From positions 1 through 26,412 of the forward strand of contig CALGFH010000255.1 in NCBI GenBank assembly GCA_937881255.1: DNA of 26,412 bases, given 5' to 3'. The notes beneath the pieces are model-generated. The model worked only from the letters and a program-made list of their open reading frames with translations. It was not told the DNA's origin and did not search any database. This document shows positions 6,575 through 14,316 of this stretch, one piece after another; the first letter of the stretch is position 1, and every line of letters starts with the position of its first letter. Made by a program: the position numbers and the translations under genes. Source of the stretch: an uncultured Actinomycetes bacterium (GTDB lineage Bacteria; Actinomycetota; CALGFH01).

Positions 6575-7603
6575 ATGTCCGCAATCCAAGCAACTGACCT
6601 GGTCCGCCAGTTCGGCGAGGTCGAGGCTGTCCGCGGCGTCAGCCTCGAGGTCGCCGAGGGCGAGATCTACGGCTTCCTCGGCCCCAACGGGGCGGGCAAG
6701 TCGACCATCGTCCGCATCCTGACCACCCTGCTCCAGCCGACCAGCGGGTCGGGCTCGGTGCTGGGCCACGACGTGGTCAAGGAGCCGACCACGGTGCGGC
6801 GGCTCATCGGGGTCGCCCTCCAGGAGGCCGGCCTCGACCCCAAGCAGACCGGCCGCGAGCTCCTGGCCCTCCAGGGCAAGCTGTACGGCCTGAAGGGCTC
6901 GGTCCTGACCGGCCAGGTCACCGAGGTGACCGAGCTGGTCGGCCTGACCGACGCCATCGACCGGCGCATCCAGACCTACTCCGGGGGCATGAAGCGCCGC
7001 CTCGACCTGGCCTCGGCGCTGCTGCACCGCCCGCGGGTGCTGTTCCTGGACGAGCCGACCACCGGCCTCGACCCGCTGTCGCGGGCCCTGATCTGGGACC
7101 GCATCCGCGAGCTCCGCGAGCGGTTCGGGGCCACCATCTTCCTCACCACCCAGTACCTGGAGGAGGCCGACGAGCTGGCCGACCGGGTGGCGATCATCGA
7201 CCACGGGCGGATCGTCCGCCAGGGCACCCCGGCCGCGCTCAAGGCCGAGGTCGGGGCGGACGTGATCGACGTGGCCGTCGAGGAGCGCGAGGTCGGCGCG
7301 GCCCGGGCCGCCATCACCGAGCTCCAGGCCAGCGGCGAGCTGCCAGCTGGCGAGCTGCGTGGCACCCAGGCCGGCTACACCCTGTTCGTGCCCGACGGGC
7401 CGGAGAACCTGGCCGTGCTCATCCGCGGTCTCGACAAGGCCGGGGTCCGCTTCGGGGCGGTCAGCGTGTCCCGGCCGACCCTCGACGACGTGTTCCTGGC
7501 CGCCACCGGCGGGCGCATGGCCACCGCCGACCAGGACGGCCAGGGCGAGGACGGCCAGGATCGCGAGCCCGAGCCCGCCGGCACCGGAAGGAGGTCGTCA
7601 TGA
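6575..7603 (+). CDS. ABC transporter ATP-binding protein, DrrA-like
   Basis: This is the 342-aa nucleotide-binding subunit of an ABC-2 type exporter. Walker A is GPNGAGKST (36-44), the signature is YSGGMKRRLDLASAL (135-149), and Walker B is RVLFLDEPTTGLDP (154-167). The H-loop-type residue is replaced by Gln in FLTTQYLEEADELADR, as is common in DrrA-type proteins. A C-terminal regulatory domain (about 230-315) follows, ending in an acidic Asp/Gln/Glu-rich tail. The stop overlaps the permease start by 4 bp (ATGA), so the pair is translationally coupled and should assemble as a two-plus-two complex. Relatives export antibiotics, lipids or polysaccharides; the substrate here is unknown. A Fur-like palindrome lies upstream. 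Confidence 0.95.
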   Translation: MSAIQATDLVRQFGEVEAVRGVSLEVAEGEIYGFLGPNGAGKSTIVRILTTLLQPTSGSGSVLGHDVVKEPTTVRRLIGVALQEAGLDPKQTGRELLALQGKLYGLKGSVLTGQVTEVTELVGLTDAIDRRIQTYSGGMKRRLDLASALLHRPRVLFLDEPTTGLDPLSRALIWDRIRELRERFGATIFLTTQYLEEADELADRVAIIDHGRIVRQGTPAALKAEVGADVIDVAVEEREVGAARAAITELQASGELPAGELRGTQAGYTLFVPDGPENLAVLIRGLDKAGVRFGAVSVSRPTLDDVFLAATGGRMATADQDGQGEDGQDREPEPAGTGRRSS

Positions 7604-8439
7604 GCGCCGCCGCACCCGACGCCGGCCGCGCGCCCGGGCGCAGCCGCTCCGACGAGCCGCAGACCCTGGCCGCCCCGGCCGGGCTGGTCTCGGACATCCT
7701 GGCCATCACCGGCCGGGCGATCCGCGGGATCCTGCGCGAGCCCGAGCTGTTCATCTTCGCGCTGATCATCCCCGTGTTCTTCTTCGTGGTGCAGATCGGC
7801 GCCCTCGGCGACGTGGCCGAGCAGCAGCTCGGCATCGGCAACTACGCCACCTTCCAGCTGCCGATCTCGATCCTGTTCGCGGCCGCCAGCACCTCGGGCG
7901 GCAACGCCCTGGTCCTGGACATCGCCGGCGGCTACTGGGACAAGCTGTCGCTGACCCCGGCCCACCGCTCCTCGCTGGTGATCGGCAACCTGTTCGGCGA
8001 GATGTTCGCCGTGCTCGGCTACAGCCTGGCCCTGCTGGCGTTCGGGTTCGCGATCGGGGTCCGGTTCGAGAGCAACCCGGTCGTCGGATCGGTCGGCCTG
8101 CTCGCCCTGACGCTGCTGTTCGGCATCGGGTTCGCCTCGGTCAGCATCGCCGTGGCCCTGGCCACCGGGTCGGTCCGGGCCACCCAGTCGACCTTCATCA
8201 TCTTCTTCCCGCTGCTGTTCCTGACGCCCAGCGCCCTGCCGCGGGAGCTGATGACCGGCTGGTTCGAGACCGCGGTGAGCCTCAACCCCATGACCTACGT
8301 GGTCGAGGCGGCCCGCAGCTTCCTCGGCGTCTACGACGCCGGGGTGGTCTTCAAGGGCTTCCTGGCCGCCGCCCTGTTCAGCGCCCTGACCTTCGCCCTT
8401 ACCGCCCTGGCCTTCCGCCGCCGCGTCCGCATGGGCTGA
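7600..8439 (+). CDS. ABC-2 type transporter permease, DrrB-like
   Basis: This is the membrane subunit of the exporter, 279 aa with about six hydrophobic segments: around 48-68 (LFIFALIIPVFFFVVQIG), 86-104, 130-155, 165-190, 200-215 and 248-275. A cytoplasmic N-terminus of about 40 residues precedes the first one. The loop FFPLLFLTPSALPRELMTGW followed by NPMTYVVEAAR is typical of ABC-2 permeases of the DrrB/NodJ type. The ATG overlaps the ATPase stop and is preceded by GGAAGGAGG. The cognate ATPase is the upstream gene. An aldo/keto reductase with its own candidate promoter follows after 74 bp, which includes the GC palindrome GGCCCCGGGGCC at 8443-8454 that might contribute to termination. 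Confidence 0.93.
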   Translation: MSAAAPDAGRAPGRSRSDEPQTLAAPAGLVSDILAITGRAIRGILREPELFIFALIIPVFFFVVQIGALGDVAEQQLGIGNYATFQLPISILFAAASTSGGNALVLDIAGGYWDKLSLTPAHRSSLVIGNLFGEMFAVLGYSLALLAFGFAIGVRFESNPVVGSVGLLALTLLFGIGFASVSIAVALATGSVRATQSTFIIFFPLLFLTPSALPRELMTGWFETAVSLNPMTYVVEAARSFLGVYDAGVVFKGFLAAALFSALTFALTALAFRRRVRMG

Positions 8440-8471
8440 GCGGGCCCCGGGGCCGGGCTGGACGGGCGCGG

Positions 8472-8477
8472 TAGGCT
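8472..8477 (+). promoter_or_regulatory. Candidate -10 (TAGGCT) of the aldo/keto reductase gene
   Basis: TAGGCT fits the TAnnnT form seen elsewhere in the window and would give a leader of about 30 nt containing the purine-rich ribosome site upstream of the ATG at 8514. No clear -35 is seen. Confidence 0.4.
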
Positions 8478-8513
8478 TCCGCCTTCGGGACCAGAAGGGC
8501 GGCGAGGCGGCAG

Positions 8514-9326
8514 ATGGAGCGGCGAGCGCTCGGACCGGACGGCTTCGAGGTGCCGGTGGTCGGCATGGGCACCTCGCGCACCTTCGACGTCCGCGGCCGC
8601 GCGGCCGAGGCGACCAGCCGCCGGATCGTCGAGGAGGCGCTCGACACCGGGGCCAACCTGTTCGACTCCTCGCCCATGTACGGCGAGGCCGAGCGGGTCC
8701 TCGGCCTGGCCCTGGACGGGCGGCGCGCCGAGGCGATCGTGGCCACCAAGGTCTGGACGGCCGACGACGACCTGGCCGAGCGGCAGATCGAGGCCTCCCT
8801 CCACCACGCCCACGGCCGGGTCGAGCTGTACCAGGTCCACAACCTGGTCGCGTGGCCGGCCCGCCTGGACCGCCTCGAGCAGCTCCGCGACGAGGGCCTG
8901 ATCGACGTCATCGGGGCCACCCACTACGACGCGGCCGCCTTCGACGAGCTGATGACGGTGATGCGCAGCGGCCGCATCGGCTTCGTCCAGGTCCCCTACA
9001 ACCCGCTCGAGCGCGACGTCGAGCGAGCCGTGCTCCCGCTGGCCGAGGAGCTCGGCCTGGGCGTGATGCTGATGCGCCCCTTCGGCCGCGGCTCGGTCCT
9101 CCGCCGCTGGCCCTCCCCGACCGAGCTGGCCCCCCTGGAGCCCTTCGGCGTCACCACCTGGGCCCAGGCCCTCCTCAAGTGGGGCCTCTCCGACCCCCGC
9201 TGCACCCTCTCCATCCCCGCCACCTCCCGCCCCGGCCGCATGACCGAGAACGCCGCCGCCGGCAACCCCCCCTGGTTCGGCCCCGACGAGCGCGACCTCG
9301 TCACCCGCCTGGCCACCCGTTCCTAA
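8514..9326 (+). CDS. Aldo/keto reductase
   Basis: This is a 270-aa NAD(P)H-dependent oxidoreductase of the aldo/keto reductase TIM-barrel family. The catalytic tetrad is readable as D51 (NLFDSSPMYG), Y56, K79 (VATKVW) and H109 (YQVHN). The strand GFVQVPYNPLERD and the C-terminal CTLSIPATSRPGRMTENAAAG segment fit the cofactor-binding end. It is shorter than typical 300-330-aa members, mainly in the N-terminal hairpin and loops, as in several actinobacterial relatives. The physiological carbonyl substrate cannot be inferred. It appears to be a separate transcription unit between the exporter and the DNA-repair pair. Confidence 0.9.
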   Translation: MERRALGPDGFEVPVVGMGTSRTFDVRGRAAEATSRRIVEEALDTGANLFDSSPMYGEAERVLGLALDGRRAEAIVATKVWTADDDLAERQIEASLHHAHGRVELYQVHNLVAWPARLDRLEQLRDEGLIDVIGATHYDAAAFDELMTVMRSGRIGFVQVPYNPLERDVERAVLPLAEELGLGVMLMRPFGRGSVLRRWPSPTELAPLEPFGVTTWAQALLKWGLSDPRCTLSIPATSRPGRMTENAAAGNPPWFGPDERDLVTRLATRS

Positions 9327-9355
9327 CCCCCCGAGGGATCGCGGGCCGGACCGGT

Positions 9356-9402
9356 GGGGCTGTGAAAACGGGCATGACCGGGGCTCTGGAAGCCGCTACC
9401 CT
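9356..9402 (+). repeat. Dispersed element copy C (degenerate), upstream of the helicase pair
   Basis: GGGGCTGTG at 9356-9364 and TACCCT at 9397-9402 repeat the arrangement of copies A (3961) and B (13391), with the same 36-nt distance between the TGTG core and the TACCCT hexamer. The DnaA-like part is degenerate here (TGTGAAAAC). In this copy the hexamer could be the -10 of the helicase operon. Confidence 0.5.
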
Positions 9403-9412
9403 GGGTGGTTCG

Positions 9413-9436
9413 GGCTCGCCTCCTTGGCGGCGAGCC
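9413..9436 (+). promoter_or_regulatory. Leader hairpin before the helicase-associated gene
   Basis: A perfect 8-bp stem, GGCTCGCC (9413-9420) with GGCGAGCC (9429-9436), closes an 8-nt loop. It starts just after the expected transcription start of the TACCCT promoter and ends 22 nt before the GAGGAGGA ribosome site. It may act in attenuation or mRNA stability. Confidence 0.45.
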
Positions 9437-9469
9437 GTCTGTCCTCAGCCCCCGTTCCGAGGAGGACCG

Positions 9470-11737
9470 CTGGCGGGTTACGCGGCCGCTCTTGCCGCAC
9501 TCTCCGACGCCGAGCTGCGCCGTCTGCTCGAGCGCCGGCCTGACCTCCTGGTCCCGCCGGCTCCGGCGTCGTTCCCGGAGCTGGCCGGGCGGGCGGGCAC
9601 GCCGGCGTCGCTGGCCGCCGCCCTGCGCACCCTCGACCTGGGCACCCTGCGGCTGGCCGAGCTGCTGGCGGTGCTGGGCCTGCCCTCGACCGTGCCCGCC
9701 CTGGCCTCCGCGGCGGGCCCGGAGCTGAGCCGGGGGCGCCTGGAGGCCGGCCTGGCCACCCTGGCCGGCCTGGGCATCGCCCTGCCAGGCCCGGACGGGA
9801 CCATCTCCGGGCCGCCCGGCCTGGGGGCGCCGTTCGGCCGCCCTGGCGGCCTCGGCCCGCCCGTGGCCGAGCTGGCCAAGGTCGGGGTGAGCGCCGAGCG
9901 GCTCGAGCGCATCCTGGGCAACCTCGGCGCGCCCCGCCCCGCCGGGACCGGCAAGGCGGCCCTCGTCCGGGCGGTCAGCGCGGCCCTGGCCGACCCTGCG
10001 GTGGTGGCCCGGGCGGCGGCCGAAGCGGACCAGGACGCCCGCCGGCTGCTGGACGAGGCCCTGGCCGCGACCGGCCCGATCACCGTGATGGGCGTCGGCT
10101 ACGGCCGCTTCGCCGGCTACCCCGACGCCGAGCCGGCCAGCTGGCTGCTGGAGCGCGGGCTGCTGCTGCCGGTCACCTACAGCCAGCTGGTGGTCCCCAG
10201 GGAGGCCGCCCTCGGCCTGCGCGGCGGCCTGGTGTTCCCGTCGTGGCCGGAGCCGCCCCCCGCCGAGACCCTCGACCCGCTCCCCGACGGCCCGGCCAGG
10301 GCGGCCGCCGCCGCCACCCGGGCCGTGATCGCCGCCGAGGGCGTCTGCGCCCGCCTCGACCGTGAGCCCCTGCCCCTGGTCCGGGCCGGGACCGTGGCCG
10401 TCCGCGACCTCGGCCGCCTGGCCCGCGACCTCGACCTCAGCGACGAGGAGCTCGCCCTGCTGGTCGACCTCCTGGTCGAGACCGGCATCCTCGCCGTCGG
10501 CGGGCCCTTCGGCCAGCGCTCCCTCGGCCTGCGCCCGGAAGCCGACGCCTGGCTCTCCGTCCCCCGCTCCCGCCGCTGGGCCGACCTGGTCACCGCCTGG
10601 CGCTCGGCCGACCTCGCCGTCGAAGACCACCTGGTCACCGCCGCCCCCCGATCCCGGCAGGCCGCCACCGACCACCCGACCCCGCCCCGCCGCGAGCCCT
10701 CCACCTCCGACCGCGCCCGTCCCCTGGCCGGCCGCCGCCTCGCCGCCGCGGCCGCCCGCCGCCGCGCCCTCCTCCAGGCGCTCGCCGCCCCCGCCGCCGG
10801 GATCGAGGGCCTGGCGCGGCTGCTGGCCTGGCGGCAGCCGATGGTGTGGCCGGACCCGGCGGGGGGCGGGCCGGACGACCTGGAGGCGACGGTCCGGGCG
10901 GTGCTGGACGTGGCCGCCTTCCTCGGGGTGGCGGTGGTCGAGGGCGGGCGGGCCCAGGCTGGGCTGGCCACCGACGGGTGGCTGGCCGGGGTCGGGCCGG
11001 GAAGGCTGGCCGAGGTGGCGGCGGAGGCGCTGCCCGACGGGCCTGACCGGTTCCTCCTGGCCGGGGACCTGACCGTGGTGGCGCCGGGTGGGCTGGCCCC
11101 GGGGGTGGAGACCCGGCTGGCCGGGCTGGCCGACCGGGAGGCGGCCGGGTCGGGCACCTGGCGGATCCACGACGCCAGCCTGCGCCGCGCCTTCGACGAG
11201 GGCGGCACGGCCGAGGAGGTGCTGGAGTTCCTGCGCCGGCACTCCTCGACCCCGCTCCCCCAGGCGCTCGAGTACCTGGTCGCCGACGTCGCCCGCCGCC
11301 ACGGGCGGCTGCGGGTCGGCGGGTCCACCACCTACCTGCGCGGCGACCCGGCCATGGTCGCGGGCGCGGTCCACTCGGCCGCGGGCCGCCGCCTTGGCCT
11401 GCGCGAGCTCGCCCCGGGCGTGGCCGTCACCGGCCGCAGCCAGCGCGAGCTGCTGGCCGCCCTGCGCAAGGCCGGCGAGGCCCCGCTGGCCGAGGAGGCC
11501 GACGGCAGCCCCCGCCCCGAAGGCTCCCGCCCCGTCCGCCACGTGCAGCGAGCCGCCCCCGACCGGCTCGGCCGCCCCCCGGCGATCCCCAACGGCCACA
11601 GCCCCGGCCACCAGCCCGAGCTCGACCCGGCCACCGCCGTCGCCCGCCTCCGCGGCCGCCGCCCGGCGCCCACCCAGCCGACCCTCGACCCCCAGGACCA
11701 GCGCCCAGAGGCCGACCAGCGGGTGGCGCGTGGCTGA
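9470..11737 (+). CDS. Helicase-associated protein, Rv0862c-like (helicase C-terminal domain 3 family)
   Basis: The protein, about 755 aa, resembles the large conserved protein encoded next to XPB in actinobacteria (M. tuberculosis Rv0862c). It has an N-terminal helical segment (AALSDAELRRLLERRPDLL), winged-helix-like repeats in the middle and a C-terminal domain (about 500-680) with RFLLAGDLTVVAPG and the TPLPQALEYLVADVARRHGRLRVG region shared with XPB/Ssl2-type helicase-associated domains. A Pro/Arg-rich tail follows. There is no Walker motif. The start is uncertain: CTG at 9470 follows GAGGAGGA by 3 nt and gives the family-like N-terminus, while ATG at 9374 would add 32 unconserved-looking residues and lie upstream of the TACCCT hexamer. 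It overlaps the XPB gene by 8 bp, implying a joint role in DNA repair or transcription-coupled unwinding. Confidence 0.82.
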   Translation: MAGYAAALAALSDAELRRLLERRPDLLVPPAPASFPELAGRAGTPASLAAALRTLDLGTLRLAELLAVLGLPSTVPALASAAGPELSRGRLEAGLATLAGLGIALPGPDGTISGPPGLGAPFGRPGGLGPPVAELAKVGVSAERLERILGNLGAPRPAGTGKAALVRAVSAALADPAVVARAAAEADQDARRLLDEALAATGPITVMGVGYGRFAGYPDAEPASWLLERGLLLPVTYSQLVVPREAALGLRGGLVFPSWPEPPPAETLDPLPDGPARAAAAATRAVIAAEGVCARLDREPLPLVRAGTVAVRDLGRLARDLDLSDEELALLVDLLVETGILAVGGPFGQRSLGLRPEADAWLSVPRSRRWADLVTAWRSADLAVEDHLVTAAPRSRQAATDHPTPPRREPSTSDRARPLAGRRLAAAAARRRALLQALAAPAAGIEGLARLLAWRQPMVWPDPAGGGPDDLEATVRAVLDVAAFLGVAVVEGGRAQAGLATDGWLAGVGPGRLAEVAAEALPDGPDRFLLAGDLTVVAPGGLAPGVETRLAGLADREAAGSGTWRIHDASLRRAFDEGGTAEEVLEFLRRHSSTPLPQALEYLVADVARRHGRLRVGGSTTYLRGDPAMVAGAVHSAAGRRLGLRELAPGVAVTGRSQRELLAALRKAGEAPLAEEADGSPRPEGSRPVRHVQRAAPDRLGRPPAIPNGHSPGHQPELDPATAVARLRGRRPAPTQPTLDPQDQRPEADQRVARG

Positions 11738-13391
11738 CGGGGCGCTGATCGTCCAGAGTGACCGGAGTGTGCTGCTCGAGGTCGACCACCCCAAGGCCGA
11801 CGCGGCCAGGGCGGCGATCGCGCCGTTCGCCGAGCTGGAGAAGAGCCCCGAGCACGTCCACACCTATCGCCTGACCCCGCTCGCCCTGTGGAACGCCAGG
11901 GCGGCCGGGTTGACCCCGCAACAGGTCACCGACGCCCTGCGGGAGCACTCCCGCTACCCGGTGCCGCCCGGGCTGCTGACCGACCTGGTCGAGACCATGG
12001 GGCGCTACGGCCGCCTGGTCCTGCGGGCCGGCGGCGACGGCCTGGTGCTCACCTCCTCCGACCCGGCCGTGCTCGAGGAGGTCGTGCGCAGCCGCAAGGT
12101 CGCGCCGCACCTGGGCGAGCGCCTGGGGCCGGACCGGGTGGCGGTGCCGCTGGCCGAGCGGGGCCGGCTCAAGCAGGCGCTGCTCGCCCTGGGCTGGCCG
12201 GCCGACGACCAGGCCGGCTACGTCGAGGGGGCGCCGCTCCCGATCGAGCTGCTGGCCGCCCACGCGGACACCGGCGAGCGGTTCGGGCTCCGCCGCTACC
12301 AGCGTGAGTCGGTGGCCGCCTTCGCCGCCGCCGGGTCGGGGGTGATCGTGCTGCCCTGCGGGGCCGGCAAGACCCTGGTCGGCCTCGGCGCCATGGCCGC
12401 CGTCGGCGCCCGGACCCTCGTCCTGGTCACCTCGACCCTGGCCGCGCGCCAGTGGCGCGAGGAGCTGCTGGCCCGCACCGACCTCCAGCCGGCCCAGGTG
12501 GGGGAGTACTCGGGGGCGCGCAAGGAGATCGCCCCGGTCACCATCGCCACCTACCAGGTCCTGGTGACCCGGCGCGGCGGCGTCCACACCCACCTGGACC
12601 TGCTCGGGCGGGAGGACTGGGGCCTGATCGTCTACGACGAGGTCCACCTGCTGCCGGCCCCGGTGTTCCGCATGACGGCCGAGATCCAGGCCCGGCGCCG
12701 GCTCGGCCTGACCGCCACCCTGATCCGCGAGGACGGCCGCGAGGCCGACGTGTTCAGCCTGATCGGGCCCAAGCGCTACGACGTGCCCTGGCGGGACCTG
12801 GAGGCCCAGGGGTGGGTGGCGGCCGCCGACTGCGTCGAGGTCCGGGTCGACCTGACCGACGAGGAGCGGATGGACTACGCCCTGGCCGAGCCCGAGGAGC
12901 GCTACCGCCGGGCGGCCACCGCCGGCTCCAAGCTCCCGGTGGTGGCCAGCCTGGCCGAGGCCCACCGGGCCGACCGGGTCCTGGTCATCGGCCAGTACCT
13001 GGACCAGCTCCGGACCCTGGGTGAGCTGCTCGAGGCCCCGGTGATCACCGGCGCCACCCCGGTGAAGGAGCGGGAGGCGCTGTTCGCCGCCTTCCGGACC
13101 GGGGAGCTGGGCCGCCTGGTCGTGTCCAAGGTGGCCAACTTCTCCATCGACCTGCCCGAGGCGAACGTGGCCATCCAGGTCTCGGGCACCTTCGGCAGCC
13201 GCCAGGAGGAGGCCCAGCGCCTCGGCCGCATCCTCCGCCCCAAGGCCGACGGCGGCCGGGCCCGCTTCTACACGGTGGTCAGCCGCGACACCAACGACAC
13301 CGAGTACGCCCAGCGCCGCCAGCGCTTCCTGGCCGAGCAGGGCTACGCCTACCAGCTGGTCGACGCCGCCGAGGTCCTGGCCCGGGCGTAG
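11730..13391 (+). CDS. xpb: DNA repair helicase XPB (ERCC3-like, superfamily 2)
   Basis: This is a 553-aa ATP-dependent 3'-5' DNA helicase of the bacterial/archaeal XPB family. The first 170 residues form the damage-recognition-like N-terminal region (LIVQSDRSVLLEVDH, EHVHTYRLTPLALWNARAAG). Helicase motifs follow: Q-motif-like FGLRRYQRESV (185-195), Walker A LPCGAGKT (208-215), DEVH box D303-H306, motif III LTATLIRED with the XPB-specific RED triad at 333-335, and motif VI QRLGRILRP (496-504). The thumb-like segment between the helicase domains is present. The GTG at 11730 matches the family start and overlaps the upstream gene by 8 bp. The sequence is close to M. tuberculosis Ercc3 as remembered. 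It should act in the cytoplasm on damaged or bubble DNA. Confidence 0.97.
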   Translation: MADGALIVQSDRSVLLEVDHPKADAARAAIAPFAELEKSPEHVHTYRLTPLALWNARAAGLTPQQVTDALREHSRYPVPPGLLTDLVETMGRYGRLVLRAGGDGLVLTSSDPAVLEEVVRSRKVAPHLGERLGPDRVAVPLAERGRLKQALLALGWPADDQAGYVEGAPLPIELLAAHADTGERFGLRRYQRESVAAFAAAGSGVIVLPCGAGKTLVGLGAMAAVGARTLVLVTSTLAARQWREELLARTDLQPAQVGEYSGARKEIAPVTIATYQVLVTRRGGVHTHLDLLGREDWGLIVYDEVHLLPAPVFRMTAEIQARRRLGLTATLIREDGREADVFSLIGPKRYDVPWRDLEAQGWVAAADCVEVRVDLTDEERMDYALAEPEERYRRAATAGSKLPVVASLAEAHRADRVLVIGQYLDQLRTLGELLEAPVITGATPVKEREALFAAFRTGELGRLVVSKVANFSIDLPEANVAIQVSGTFGSRQEEAQRLGRILRPKADGGRARFYTVVSRDTNDTEYAQRRQRFLAEQGYAYQLVDAAEVLARA

Positions 13392-13437
13392 GGGCTGTGG
13401 ACAACCGGCGCCGCAGCTTCTCCGGCCGGGCTACCCT
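13391..13437 (+). repeat. Dispersed element copy B: DnaA-box sequence plus -10-like hexamer
   Basis: The element begins on the last base of the XPB stop codon. It has GGGGCTGTGGACAACC, with TGTGGACAA at 13396-13404 (complement of TTGTCCACA), and TACCCT at 13432-13437. It is the closest relative of copy A at 3961. A hairpin follows at once, as in A and C. Its right end enters the 3' end of the convergent SRPBCC gene, so any transcript from it would be antisense to that gene. Confidence 0.6.
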
Positions 13438-13910
13438 CCCGATTCGGGGGCCCCGGAATCGGCGGGTGCGGCTGCAGCCTGCCTGAAATGGGGGAGCAGG
13501 CCGCTCCAGCCGCCCAGGTTGCGCTGGCGCCAGGCGGGGGCGTCGGCGCCGAGACGCTCCCAGCCGCGGTGGGTGATGGTGACGGTGGTGGCCGAGGCGC
13601 CGCCGGTGAAGGAGATGTCGACCTCGGTGGCGCGGCTGCGGTCGGTGCCAAGGTGCCAGAGGTAGGCCAGGCGGTGCGGTGGCTCCCAGGCCAGGATCTC
13701 GCCCCAGTCGTGCTCGGCCCCCTCGGGGGTGCGCTCGAAGATGCGGCCGCCCGGGCGGGGCTCGAAGGTCACCGCCAGGCCAGGGGCCGAGGTCATGGAG
13801 TGGCTGCGCGGCCACCACGCCGAGGTCTTGTTCGCCCAGGTGTCGAAGGCGTGCTCGGGCGAGCAGGCGACCTCGAACTCGATCTCGATCGGCTCGACCG
13901 GCTCGGTCAC
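13431..13910 (-). CDS. SRPBCC (AHSA1-like) domain protein
   Basis: This 159-aa protein of the START/Bet v1-like superfamily contains an AHSA1 domain over about residues 8-145. Readable features are IEIEFEVACSPEHAFDTWANKTSAWWPRSHSM at the N-terminus, RPGGRIFERTPEGAEHDWGEILAWEPPHRL in the middle and GWERLGADAPAWRQRNLGGWSGLL at the C-terminal helix. Such proteins bind small hydrophobic ligands. They are often paired with ArsR regulators, as here: the GTG start overlaps the ArsR stop by 4 bp (13907-13910). The last dozen residues (ending APESGG) are encoded by the repeat and hairpin at 13431-13462 and may be an acquired tail. The ligand is unknown. Confidence 0.85.
   Translation of the reverse strand: MTEPVEPIEIEFEVACSPEHAFDTWANKTSAWWPRSHSMTSAPGLAVTFEPRPGGRIFERTPEGAEHDWGEILAWEPPHRLAYLWHLGTDRSRATEVDISFTGGASATTVTITHRGWERLGADAPAWRQRNLGGWSGLLPHFRQAAAAPADSGAPESGG
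13439..13462. terminator. Hairpin at the convergent ends of xpb and the SRPBCC gene
   Basis: CCGATTC (13439-13445) pairs with GAATCGG (13456-13462) around a G-run/C-run loop. It lies 48 bp after the XPB stop and inside the last codons of the opposing gene. It could terminate XPB transcription, or be part of the dispersed element. Confidence 0.45.
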
Positions 13911-14251
13911 GTGGCGTCCCGTTCCGTCCGTTCGCTGGTGTTCTCGGCGAGGAGCCGGAACCGCGCCGCGGCTTCCCCCCAGACATGCTCCAGGTACTCT
14001 CGCACGGCCGCGATGCCCTCGTCGTCGAGCCGGTACAGCCGGCGGGTGCCCTCGGCCCGGTCGGCCACCAGCCCGGCCTCCTTGAGCAGGCGCAGGTGCC
14101 GGGACACGGCGGGCCGGCTGATCCTGTGCTCGAGCGCCTCGGTCAGCTCGCTGACCGACCGGTCGCCGGTGCGCAGCAGCTCGACGATCGCCCGGCGGTT
14201 CGGGTCCCCGAGGGCGCCGAATGGATCTCCGGGAAGGGCGTGCAGCGGCAT
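13907..14251 (-). CDS. ArsR-family transcriptional regulator
   Basis: This is a 114-aa winged-helix repressor. The conserved start LGDPNRRAIVELL, the HTH helix ISRPAVSRHLRLLKEAGLV and the wing RAEGTRRLYRLDDEG are all present. No Cys-rich metal site is visible, so it belongs with the ArsR proteins paired with SRPBCC genes rather than with metal sensors. A TACTCT hexamer 6 nt upstream of the ATG suggests a leaderless transcript. The two palindromes at 14261-14293 overlap this promoter and the divergent one, so the protein very probably represses both its own operon and the SRPBCC gene at 14317. It is coupled to the downstream SRPBCC gene by a 4-bp overlap. Confidence 0.93.
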   Translation of the reverse strand: MPLHALPGDPFGALGDPNRRAIVELLRTGDRSVSELTEALEHRISRPAVSRHLRLLKEAGLVADRAEGTRRLYRLDDEGIAAVREYLEHVWGEAAARFRLLAENTSERTERDAT

Positions 14252-14263
14252 TGCCTCAGAGTA
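14252..14263 (-). promoter_or_regulatory. -10 hexamer TACTCT of the arsR-type operon, leaderless geometry
   Basis: On the minus strand TACTCT (14263-14258) lies 6 nt before the ATG at 14251. The palindromic operator 14261-14276 overlaps the hexamer, a position suited to repression. Confidence 0.6.
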
Positions 14264-14276
14264 ACAGAACTGTTAC
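14261..14276. promoter_or_regulatory. Palindromic operator 1
   Basis: GTAACAGAACTGTTAC is a perfect inverted repeat (7-bp arms, 2-bp centre). It is the first of two matching sites 17 bp apart between the divergent ArsR and SRPBCC genes. The ArsR-type regulator beside it is the likely ligand. Confidence 0.75.
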
Positions 14277-14277
14277 C

Positions 14278-14293
14278 GTAACACACCTGTTAC
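14278..14293. promoter_or_regulatory. Palindromic operator 2
   Basis: GTAACACACCTGTTAC has the same 6-bp arms (GTAACA/TGTTAC) as operator 1 with a 4-bp centre. It ends 6 bp before the ribosome site region of the SRPBCC gene at 14317. The 17-bp register places the two sites about 1.6 helical turns apart. Confidence 0.72.
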
Positions 14294-14316
14294 CTACTCG
14301 AGGAGGACGGCCGGAC

